Of a DNA stretch of 48,073 nt, positions 16,264 through 26,297 are shown piece by piece. The notes under the pieces are model-generated. The model had not been told where the DNA came from, searched no databases, and saw only the letters and a list, made by a program, of their open reading frames with translations. Origin of the DNA: Xanthomonas translucens pv. translucens DSM 18974 (GTDB lineage: Bacteria > Pseudomonadota > Gammaproteobacteria > Xanthomonadales > Xanthomonadaceae); assembly GCF_000331775.1 (NCBI RefSeq), contig NZ_CAPJ01000408.1, forward strand, positions 1 through 48,073, written 5' to 3'. The translations under genes were made by a program, and so were the position numbers. Position 1 is the stretch's first letter, and each line of letters begins with the position of its first letter.

Positions 16264-18384
16264 TCAGAAATCCTGCTGCAGGCTCAGGTAGACGCCGCGG
16301 CGCGGTGCCCATTGCGGGGCGAACACGCCGATGCCGCCGCCGTCGCGCAGCTGGTAGGCGCGATCGAGCACGTTGAGCACCGCCACTTGCGCGTGCAGCG
16401 GATGCGCGCCGAGCGCGAAGTCATGGCCGGCGCTGAGGTTCAACTGGAAGTACGAGGGCAGCTCGGCGCCGTTGGGCACGGTGTCGGTATCGGTGCGCAG
16501 GCCGCTGCCGAACAGGTAGTTGGCGCCGATCCGGCTGGCGTCGTCGATCGCGTAGCTGATGCCGCCGGACGAGGTGAACTTCTGGTCGTGGTCCAGGTGG
16601 ATCCAGTTGTCGTAGGCGTAGGCCAGCGCGTCCGGATCGAAGTTGTACAGGCTGGTCATGACCCGCTTGCCCATCGCTTTGCTGTAGGCGACGTTGAAGT
16701 AGGCGGTGACTGGGCCGTTGTTGTAGTCGGCACTGAACTCGGCGCCGCGGATGCGGCCGTAGCGGTAATTGAACGTGGAATAGACGTAGGCGGCGCCGAA
16801 CTGGCCTTCGTCCTGCAGGCGGTCGGCCTTGCGGTAGTAGGTGTCCAGGCCCAGGGTCAGGTGCTCGTTGACCACCTGCGAGATGCCCATGTCGTAGTAG
16901 TCGCTGCGCTCGCTCAGCGGCGTGGTCGCGCCGCCGGCGGTGGACTGCTGGTTGGTGGTGCCGTCGTATAGCGCGATGTCGCTGGTGGAGATCAGTTCGC
17001 TGGCCGGCGGGGTGAAGTAGCGCGCATAGCCGGCGTGCACGGTGGTGTCGGCGCTGGCCTGCCAGACCACGCCCAGGCGCGGGCTCAGCTGGCCTTCGGT
17101 GGTGCCGAACGCCTTGTAGCGGTCGCCGCGCACGCCGTAGTTCACGGTCCAGTCGTCGCCGATCTTCCATTCGTCCTGCAGGTACAGCGCGTAGGTGCTG
17201 GCGTGGAAGCGGCTGGCGTCGGGGATGAAGATCGGCGCGTTGCCGCTCTGGTTGCCGTCGGCATCGGCCGGGAACACGTAGGAGTTGTTGCTGGCGACGG
17301 CATGCTCGAAGTTGCCGTACACGCCGTAGCGCAAGGTGTGCGCATCGCCGAGCGGGGTGGAGAAGTCGGCCTGCGCGGTGTTGGCGCGGTTGCTGCGCTC
17401 CACCTGCGAGGCGACACCGTTGAAGATCAGGTCGCCAGCGACGTCGGGCGAGAACGCGACGCTGCTGTAGCGCTGCCCGGCCGACAGCTGGTAGCTGGTG
17501 GCGCCGAGCGAACCCTGCAGCACCAGGGTGCCGAAGCGGGTGTTCTCGCGCTGGTTCTCGTCAAGCTTGGACGAGTCGAAGTCGGTCGTGCCCAGGTAAT
17601 CGAACGCCGGCGTTTGCCCGGGATTGTTCGGGATCTGGAAGCGGTTGTTGGCGTAGCCGACCAGCAGGCTGAGCCGGGTGTTCTCGTCGATCAGGTAGCT
17701 GAGGTCGGCGAAGCCTTTGCCCTGGCGGGTCTTGTCGTGCTCGGGGTTGCGGCTGTTGACCGGATTCTCCAGGCCGAGCTTGTTCTGCTCGTAGTCGCCG
17801 GTGACGAACCAGCTCCAGCGGTCGCTGCTGCCCCACCAGGAGGCGTTCGGATTGAGCGTGCCGTAGGAGCCGCCGGTGATGCCGACGCTGCCGCCGTTGC
17901 CCAGTTCCACGCCGCTCTTGGTGGTGATGTCCACCACCGCCGCGGTGCGCTCGCCGAACTGCGCCGGCAGCGCGCCGTCGAGCAGCTTGATGCTCTTGAT
18001 CGTGCGCGGGTCCAGGCTCTGGCCGAAACCGGAAATGGATTCGGGGATCAGCACGCCGTTGATGCGGTACTGCAAATTGGCGTGGTCGCCACGCACGTGG
18101 ATGCCGCCGTAGGAATCCTGGACCACGCCCGGGGCCTGCAGCAGTACCTGGTTGAGCGGGGTGGAGGCGCCCAGCGGCAAGCGCTCGATGTCCTCGGCGG
18201 TGATCGCGTACTGGCTACTGCCGATGTCCGGCGACAGCGCGTTGCGTGCCGCCTCCAGCTTGGCGGTGACGGTGACCGCATCCAGGTCGGTGGTGTGCTG
18301 GGGGCCGGCATCGGCGGCGAGTGCGAAGCCGGGGGCGGCCAGCAGGATGAGGGCGATGGCGGCGGAAAGGGGGCGGGGCGTCAT
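16264..18384 (-). CDS. TonB-dependent outer-membrane receptor
   Basis: This is an outer-membrane gated barrel for energy-dependent uptake; the ligand is unknown. The 706-residue protein has a signal peptide ending near ALAADA (residues 1-24), a TonB-box-like LDAVTVTAK, a plug domain (about 55-165, with NQVLLQAPGVVQDSYGGIHVRGDHANLQYRINGVL) and a barrel ending in aromatic QQDF, as expected for outer-membrane insertion. It is of moderate size, with no N-terminal signalling extension and no carboxypeptidase-like domain. It is transcribed divergently from the DAHP synthase gene. AT-rich inverted repeats lie 30-54 bp upstream of its start and probably bind a metal-type repressor; iron, zinc or a small chelate are therefore plausible ligands. 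Confidence 0.9.
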   Translation of the reverse strand: MTPRPLSAAIALILLAAPGFALAADAGPQHTTDLDAVTVTAKLEAARNALSPDIGSSQYAITAEDIERLPLGASTPLNQVLLQAPGVVQDSYGGIHVRGDHANLQYRINGVLIPESISGFGQSLDPRTIKSIKLLDGALPAQFGERTAAVVDITTKSGVELGNGGSVGITGGSYGTLNPNASWWGSSDRWSWFVTGDYEQNKLGLENPVNSRNPEHDKTRQGKGFADLSYLIDENTRLSLLVGYANNRFQIPNNPGQTPAFDYLGTTDFDSSKLDENQRENTRFGTLVLQGSLGATSYQLSAGQRYSSVAFSPDVAGDLIFNGVASQVERSNRANTAQADFSTPLGDAHTLRYGVYGNFEHAVASNNSYVFPADADGNQSGNAPIFIPDASRFHASTYALYLQDEWKIGDDWTVNYGVRGDRYKAFGTTEGQLSPRLGVVWQASADTTVHAGYARYFTPPASELISTSDIALYDGTTNQQSTAGGATTPLSERSDYYDMGISQVVNEHLTLGLDTYYRKADRLQDEGQFGAAYVYSTFNYRYGRIRGAEFSADYNNGPVTAYFNVAYSKAMGKRVMTSLYNFDPDALAYAYDNWIHLDHDQKFTSSGGISYAIDDASRIGANYLFGSGLRTDTDTVPNGAELPSYFQLNLSAGHDFALGAHPLHAQVAVLNVLDRAYQLRDGGGIGVFAPQWAPRRGVYLSLQQDF

Positions 18385-18413
18385 GGCGTAGGCGAGACCT
18401 GAAATGGAAGGGA

Positions 18414-18438
18414 TACAAATTTGTAATGTAATAACATT
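18414..18438 (-). promoter_or_regulatory. AT-rich operator upstream of the TonB receptor
   Basis: A perfect palindrome TACAAATTTGTA (18414-18425) is joined to the inverted repeat AATGTAATAACATT (18425-18438). Read together, TTTGTAATGTAATAACATT matches 14 of 18 defined positions of the remembered Zur consensus AATGTTATAnTATAACATT. It sits in a very AT-rich patch in an otherwise GC-rich window and overlaps the likely promoter. The identity of the regulator (Zur-like or other) is inference. Confidence 0.5.
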
Positions 18439-18610
18439 CTACTTTTGCGGCGGCGCTGGCGTAGGTCGGAAGTCATGGCTGGCTTGCGCGCTTTGCCTGG
18501 CGTTCATGTCCCGGCGTCGGTTACGGCCACGGATGCGCGCGCGCTTCACTTTAGTGCTTTGCGTCGCGGCCAGGCTCTGCGAACATCGCAGGTTGCCAAG
18601 GAGTCCTTTC

Positions 18611-20008
<1,398 letters not shown>

Positions 20009-20114
20009 GGCCGCGCCAAGCGCGGGCTGGCGAGCGCATCGCGCCGCTCGACATCGCGCTCATACCCGCTTTGCCACACTGTCGCGCCTCCTCCCTCCCT
20101 TCAAGGAGCGCATC

Positions 20115-21290
20115 TTGAATCTGGATCTCAACTGGATCCCGTTGCGCACTTACACGCTGCCGATCGGCGCCGCGGTGGTGCTCGGCTTCCTCGCCTGGTG
20201 GCTGTTGCTGCGCATCGCGCAGCGCATGCGCGGGCGCGACTACCGGCGCGCGCGCATCGTGGGCGTGCTCAGCGTGCCGATGGCGTTCCTGCTGCCGATG
20301 CTGATGCTCAGCTTCGCGCTGGAATCCACGCCGCTGGAGCAGCGCGCGCTGACCGACCTGCAGCACCTGCTACACATCGGCATGATCGGCTGCGTGACCT
20401 GGCTGCTGGTACGTGGCGCCGCCGCACTGGAAGCGGCGATTCTGCGCAGCTATCCGATCGAAGTGGCCGACAATCTGGCCGCGCGGCGCATCCAGACTCA
20501 GACCCGGGTGCTGGCGCGCGTGGCGATGGGCACGATCATCCTGCTCGGCACCTCGGTGATGCTGCTGACCTTCCCGGCGGTACGCCAGATCGGCACCACG
20601 CTGCTGGCCTCGGCCGGCATCATCGGCCTGGTCGCCGGCATCGCCGCCAAGCCGGTGTTCGGCAACCTGATCGCTGGCCTGCAGATCGCCTTGACCCAGC
20701 CGATCCGGCTCGACGACGTGGTCATCGTCGAAGGCGAGTGGGGCCGCATCGAGGAGATCGGCAGTTCCTACGTGGTGGTGCGGATCTGGGACGAGCGGCG
20801 CATGGTGGTGCCGTTGACCTGGTTCATCGAGAATCCGTTCCAGAACTGGACGCGCAGCAGCGCCGACCTGCTCGGCACCGCGTTCCTGTGGCTGGACTAT
20901 CGCACGCCGATGCCGCAGCTGCGCGCCGAGCTGGAACGGATCTGCAAGAGCGAGCCGCTGTGGGATGGCCGCGTCTGCGTGACCCAGGTGACCGAGACCA
21001 GCGAGAGCACGATTCAGGTGCGCCTGTTGGTCAGCGCGCGCAATTCCAGCGATGCGTTCGACCTGCGCTGCATCGTGCGCGAGCGGATGATCGATTTCCT
21101 GACCCGCGAACATCCGTATGCCTTGCCGAGGATGCGCGCGGAGATCTCTTCGGATACCGCACGCGCGTCACAGCGGCCGCCATCGACGAGCAGCGACTCG
21201 GCGGCGATGCGCTCGCCCGGCGCCGAGGATGGCGCGCCAGCGGCGACAGGGCTGCAGGATCCGGACGCGCCGCGGCCGGATAAGGCATAG
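20115..21290 (+). CDS. MscS-family mechanosensitive channel protein
   Basis: MscS-type channels open under membrane tension in the inner membrane. The 391-residue product has about four hydrophobic segments (near residues 17-35, 56-73, 84-105 and 135-155), then the pore-lining helix GIIGLVAGIAAKPVFGNLIAGL and the beta domain DDVVIVEGEWGRIEEIGSSY with VVPLTWFIENPFQNWTR. The C-terminus is a proline/serine-rich tail. The start is a TTG with AAGGAG (20103-20108) 6 bases before it; no ATG lies near. It is longer than E. coli MscS (286), mainly through extra N-terminal membrane segments and the tail. Confidence 0.9.
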   Translation: MNLDLNWIPLRTYTLPIGAAVVLGFLAWWLLLRIAQRMRGRDYRRARIVGVLSVPMAFLLPMLMLSFALESTPLEQRALTDLQHLLHIGMIGCVTWLLVRGAAALEAAILRSYPIEVADNLAARRIQTQTRVLARVAMGTIILLGTSVMLLTFPAVRQIGTTLLASAGIIGLVAGIAAKPVFGNLIAGLQIALTQPIRLDDVVIVEGEWGRIEEIGSSYVVVRIWDERRMVVPLTWFIENPFQNWTRSSADLLGTAFLWLDYRTPMPQLRAELERICKSEPLWDGRVCVTQVTETSESTIQVRLLVSARNSSDAFDLRCIVRERMIDFLTREHPYALPRMRAEISSDTARASQRPPSTSSDSAAMRSPGAEDGAPAATGLQDPDAPRPDKA

Positions 21291-21390
21291 CGCTGCGTTG
21301 GTGCCGTGTCGTTGTTGCGACAGGCGCCTGCCGCGTCCGTGCGTCGCTGCTGGCGCATCGCTCGCAGGCAATGCATCAGGCAACGCACCC

Positions 21391-21473
21391 TGCAGGAGCC
21401 ACTGTCAGCCGCGACTGGCGAAGTGGTGAATTGCCCGAACTTGCATGCAGTCGGGACTGAAGTCCCTCCTACA
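21391..21473 (-). repeat. Diverged long repeat, copy 2 (minus orientation)
   Basis: On the minus strand this 83-bp stretch begins TGTAGGAGGGACTTCAGTCC and ends TGGCTCCTGCA, matching 16045-16131 in the same order of blocks. The two copies lie in opposite orientation more than 5 kb apart. It occupies the 337-bp gap between the MscS gene and the convergent DUF2127 gene; no gene is seen there. Confidence 0.7.
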
Positions 21474-21509
21474 AACGACCTCGTAGCGCGACTGCGCTGC
21501 GCAAGCCTT

Positions 21510-21533
21510 TGTGGGTGCGACTTCAGTCCCGAC
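21510..21533 (+). repeat. Solitary repeat arm
   Basis: TGTGGGTGCGACTTCAGTCC followed by CGAC is a single 24-bp arm of the family seen at 15945. With the arm at the right end of the preceding repeat it forms an inverted pair about 36 bp apart, but with the arms facing the opposite way to the complete copy. Confidence 0.55.
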
Positions 21534-21627
21534 GAGCGCATCGACAGAGTCCCCGGGAGTGGTTCTCCAGGACGCTACGCAGCGCTATGCGGATCGGCAA
21601 ACCGGGCGGGTGCCTGCCCGCAGACGC

Positions 21628-22110
21628 TCAGAGCGCAGGACGTCGCCGGCGCCGAACCAGGTCGCGGGCCAGGATGCCGACCACGGCCAGATTGATCGCC
21701 AGGACCGCCCAGGACGCCCAGCCGGGATGGCGGACGATTGCGTAGATGTCGAACGGCAGATAGATCGCGGCGGAAACGCAGCCGAGCATCGATGCCCAGG
21801 CCTTGGCGCGCCACAGGCCCCAGGCTTCGACGATGTGCAGCACGCCGTAGGCGAGCATGCCGGCGGCGGCCAGGTGCACCGCGCCGGGATTGATCATGGT
21901 GAGCAGCGACGGCAGCGCGCCGTGCTCCGGGTCCAGGCTGAAACGCACGATCAGCCGGCCCACCGCCGCACGCAGCGGCAGTGGGCCCATCAGTTCCAGG
22001 CCCGTGGCCGCGAGCACCGCGAGCAGGCCCTTGCCGGCCTCCAACAGTGCGATCAGGTGCAGGCCCGGATGCGCATGCGGATCCGGGTTGTACGCCTTCT
22101 TGCTGGCCAC
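21628..22110 (-). CDS. DUF2127-family integral membrane protein
   Basis: A 160-residue hydrophobic protein of unknown function. The N-terminus MASKKAYNPDPHAHPGLHLI is followed by four membrane segments (about residues 20-42, 72-95, 100-120 and 128-147). The AYGVLHIVEAWGLWRAKAWA segment and arrangement match the DUF2127 family as I recall it. It starts 13 bp after the typA stop on the same strand and is probably co-transcribed. The arginine-rich C-terminus (RDLVRRRRRPAL) should be cytoplasmic. Confidence 0.75.
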   Translation of the reverse strand: MASKKAYNPDPHAHPGLHLIALLEAGKGLLAVLAATGLELMGPLPLRAAVGRLIVRFSLDPEHGALPSLLTMINPGAVHLAAAGMLAYGVLHIVEAWGLWRAKAWASMLGCVSAAIYLPFDIYAIVRHPGWASWAVLAINLAVVGILARDLVRRRRRPAL

Positions 22111-22123
22111 GGGGAGTCGGCGA

Positions 22124-23953
22124 TCAGCCGCCGCGACCGGCGCGCTTGCGATCGCTTTCGGTCAGGAACTTCTTGCGCAGGCGGATTTCCTTCGGGGTGA
22201 CTTCGACCAGCTCGTCGTCCTCGATGAAGTCCAGCGCCTGTTCCAGCGTGTACTTGATCGCCGGGGTCAGCTTGATCGCATCGTCCTTGCCCGACGCACG
22301 CATGTTGGTCAGCGGCTTGGTCTTGATCGCGTTGACGGTCAGATCGTTGTCCTTGGAGTGGATACCGATCAGCTGGCCTTCGTACACGTTGTCGCCTTCG
22401 GCGGCGAACAAGCGGCCACGCTCTTCCAGCGGCCCCAGCGAGTAGGCGGGGGTGGCGCCGGCGGCGTTGGCGATCATCACGCCGTTCTGGCGCTTGGCGA
22501 TGGCGCCCTGTTCCTTCGGACCGTAATGGTCGAACACGTGGAACAGCAGGCCCGAGCCCTGGGTCAGGGTGCGGAACTCGTTCTGGAAGCCGATCAGGCC
22601 ACGCGCCGGGATCATGTAGTCCAGGCGCACGCGGCCCTTGCCGTCCGGCTCCATGTTCTTCAGTTGGCCCTTGCGCACGCCCAGCTTCTCCATCACGCCG
22701 CCCTGGTGCTGCTCTTCGATGTCCACCACCAGTTGCTCGACCGGCTCCATCAGCTTGCCGTCGATTTCCTTGACGATGACTTCCGGGCGCGACACGGCCA
22801 ACTCGAAGCCTTCGCGGCGCATGTTTTCGATCAGCACCGACAGGTGCAGCTCGCCGCGGCCGGAGACCAGGAACTTGTCCGGGTCCGAGCCTTCCTCGAC
22901 CTTCAGCGCGACGTTGTGCAGCGTCTCGCGCTCCAGGCGCTCGCGGATCTGGCGGCTGGTGATGAACTTGCCGCCGCTGTGTTCCTTGCTGCCGGCGAAC
23001 GGCGAGTTGTTGACCTGGAAGGTCATCGAGATGGTCGGCTCGTCAACGGTCAGCGCCGGCAGCGCTTCCGGGGTATCGAGCGCGCAGATGGTGTCGGAGA
23101 TGCTCATGTCGGCCACGCCGGAGATGGCGACGATGTCGCCGGCCTCGGCCTCTTCCACTTCCACCCGCTCCAGGCCCATGAAGCCCAGCACCTGCAGGAT
23201 CTTGCCCTGGCGCTTCTTGCCTTCGCGGTCGACGATGCTGACCGGCATGTTCTTCTTGACCTTGCCGCGCTGGATGCGGCCGATGCCGATCAGGCCGACG
23301 AAGTTGTTGTAGTCCAGCTGGCTGATGCGCATCTGGAACGGGCCGTCCGGGTCCACCTGCGGCGGCGCCACGTGCTTCATGATCGCTTCGTACAGCGGGG
23401 TCATGTCGCCTTCGCGGGCGCTGTCGTCCAGGCTCGCGTAGCCGTGCAGCGCCGAGGCGTAGACGATCGGGAAGTCGAGCTGCTCGTTGGTCGCGCCGAG
23501 CTTGTCGAACAGGTCGAACACCTGGTCGATCACCCAGTCCGGACGCGCGCCGGGGCGGTCGATCTTGTTGACCACCACGATCGGCTTGAAGCCCATCGCG
23601 AAGGCCTTCTGGGTCACGAAGCGGGTCTGCGGCATCGGCCCGTCCATCGCGTCGACCAGGATCAGCACCGAGTCCACCATCGACAGCACGCGCTCCACTT
23701 CGCCGCCGAAGTCGGCGTGTCCGGGGGTGTCGACGATGTTGATGCGGTTGCCCTGCCAGGTGATGGCCGTGTTCTTGGCCAGGATCGTGATGCCACGCTC
23801 CTTTTCCTGATCGTTGCTGTCCATCACGCGCTCAGCCAGGACCGTGCGCTCGGAGAGGGTGCCGGACTGCTTCAGCAGGCAGTCGACGAGGGTGGTCTTG
23901 CCATGATCGACGTGGGCGACGATGGCGATATTGCGAAGATTTTCGATGGACAT
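22124..23953 (-). CDS. typA: Ribosome-associated GTPase TypA/BipA
   Basis: TypA is an EF-G-like GTPase involved in ribosome assembly and stress or cold adaptation. The 609-residue product begins [20 protein letters not shown] (G1). G3 is [13 protein letters not shown]4 is [15 protein letters not shown], and G5 is ASALHG. Domain 3/4 landmarks include [20 protein letters not shown], and the C-terminal domain has [20 protein letters not shown]. The start is at 23953; reading upstream gives non-conserved sequence. No clear Shine-Dalgarno is visible before this ATG, which is unusual. A TATACT -10 lies about 49 bp upstream. The cyclophilin gene is divergent. Confidence 0.97.
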   Translation of the reverse strand: MSIENLRNIAIVAHVDHGKTTLVDCLLKQSGTLSERTVLAERVMDSNDQEKERGITILAKNTAITWQGNRINIVDTPGHADFGGEVERVLSMVDSVLILVDAMDGPMPQTRFVTQKAFAMGFKPIVVVNKIDRPGARPDWVIDQVFDLFDKLGATNEQLDFPIVYASALHGYASLDDSAREGDMTPLYEAIMKHVAPPQVDPDGPFQMRISQLDYNNFVGLIGIGRIQRGKVKKNMPVSIVDREGKKRQGKILQVLGFMGLERVEVEEAEAGDIVAISGVADMSISDTICALDTPEALPALTVDEPTISMTFQVNNSPFAGSKEHSGGKFITSRQIRERLERETLHNVALKVEEGSDPDKFLVSGRGELHLSVLIENMRREGFELAVSRPEVIVKEIDGKLMEPVEQLVVDIEEQHQGGVMEKLGVRKGQLKNMEPDGKGRVRLDYMIPARGLIGFQNEFRTLTQGSGLLFHVFDHYGPKEQGAIAKRQNGVMIANAAGATPAYSLGPLEERGRLFAAEGDNVYEGQLIGIHSKDNDLTVNAIKTKPLTNMRASGKDDAIKLTPAIKYTLEQALDFIEDDELVEVTPKEIRLRKKFLTESDRKRAGRGG

Positions 23954-24001
23954 GCGAAAGGGGGCCAACCGGCGCCAGAAAGGAAGGAGAGTAAGCCTCC
24001 T

Positions 24002-24007
24002 AGTATA
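24002..24007 (-). promoter_or_regulatory. Candidate -10 element for typA
   Basis: On the minus strand the sequence is TATACT, with transcription expected to start near 23995 and a leader of about 42 nt. No good -35 is visible at 17 bp, so confidence is moderate. The adjacent AGGAGG on the transcript is too far from the start codon to be its ribosome binding site. Confidence 0.4.
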
Positions 24008-24142
24008 CCCGCATCCCGGCGCGCCTGCCGGTTCAGGATTCAGGCGACGACGACAAGGCCGTTGGCAGTGCCGGAAGCGGGCCAAACAGGCCGCCGTGTA
24101 TTCTATGCGCCCCAAATGACGCCCCCGTTTCCAAGGAATCCC

Positions 24143-24637
24143 ATGTCCCTGATCGCCCATTTCGACACCGCCCGCGGCCCGATCACGATCGAGCTGTACC
24201 CCGACAAGGCGCCGCTGACCGTGGCCAACTTCGTGAACTTGGCCAAGCGCGGCTTCTACGACGGGCTGAGCTTCCACCGGGTGATCCCCGACTTCATGAT
24301 CCAGGGCGGTTGCCCGGAAGGCTCCGGCCGCGGCGGCCCGGGCTACCGGTTCGAGGACGAGACCAACAACGGCGTGCGCCACGATCGCGGCGTGCTGTCG
24401 ATGGCCAATGCCGGTCCCAGCACCAACGGCAGCCAGTTCTTCATCACCCACACCGCCACCCCGTGGCTGGACGGCAAGCACACCGTGTTCGGCAAGGTGA
24501 CCCAGGGCCTGGACGTGGTGGATAGCGTCGCCCAGGGCGATGCCATCAACAAGATCAGCATCGAAGGCGACACCGATGCGGTGCTGGCGGCCAAGGCCGA
24601 CCGCGTCGCCGAGTGGAACCGCTTGCTCGACGCTTGA
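24143..24637 (+). CDS. ppiB: Cyclophilin-type peptidyl-prolyl cis-trans isomerase
   Basis: Cyclophilins catalyse prolyl isomerisation during folding. The 164-residue product has no signal peptide and is likely cytoplasmic. Motifs are ARGPITIELYPDKAPLTVAN, the catalytic FHRVIPDFMIQGG, LSMANAGPSTNGSQFFITHT and TPWLDGKHTVFGKVTQGLDV. A CAAGGAA lies before the ATG. It is divergent from typA across 189 bp. The symbol follows its cytoplasmic form; the family is certain, the exact ortholog less so. Confidence 0.92.
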   Translation: MSLIAHFDTARGPITIELYPDKAPLTVANFVNLAKRGFYDGLSFHRVIPDFMIQGGCPEGSGRGGPGYRFEDETNNGVRHDRGVLSMANAGPSTNGSQFFITHTATPWLDGKHTVFGKVTQGLDVVDSVAQGDAINKISIEGDTDAVLAAKADRVAEWNRLLDA

Positions 24638-24721
24638 GTGCCGCCGCGACCGGCCATCGCGGCCGGTCGCCGATGGCCTGCGTGCTAACATTTGCAGGTT
24701 GACTGCCGCGCCCGAGCCTCG

Positions 24722-26125
<1,404 letters not shown>

Positions 26126-26147
26126 TCGCTGTCGCGATCGCGTCACC

Positions 26148-26178
26148 GAACGCCGGGCTCTGCCCGGCGTTCTGCGTT
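26148..26178 (+). terminator. Terminator-like stem after mdh
   Basis: GAACGCCGGGC (26148-26158) pairs perfectly with GCCCGGCGTTC (26162-26172) across a TCT loop. Only a weak T-rich stretch (TGCGTTTA) follows, so termination may be partial. It lies 22 bp past the mdh stop. Confidence 0.6.
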
Positions 26179-26297
26179 TATCCGGCCATGCGGGCCACCT
26201 TCTTCCGTCGGGAGAAGGGATGTCGGCTTCGTCGAATGGCTGGCCGGCCAATGCGGTGTGCTACGTTTCCGCAGCCATTCGCCAGGGGAACAACCTC

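Noticed and set aside
16312..18402. Plus-strand open frames opposite the first TonB receptor
   Set aside because: Valine/alanine-rich complement of the receptor codons; the receptor has signal, plug and barrel end on the minus strand.
18404..18610. Upstream extension of the DAHP synthase frame
   Set aside because: It crosses the divergent promoter and operator region and is unlike the family; AAGGAG supports the ATG at 18611.
21857..24142. Very long open frame on the plus strand opposite typA, reading into the cyclophilin gene
   Set aside because: It mirrors the typA codons, is low-complexity and valine/aspartate/histidine-rich, and becomes protein-like only at the cyclophilin start (24143). 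Such antisense frames are expected in GC-rich DNA.
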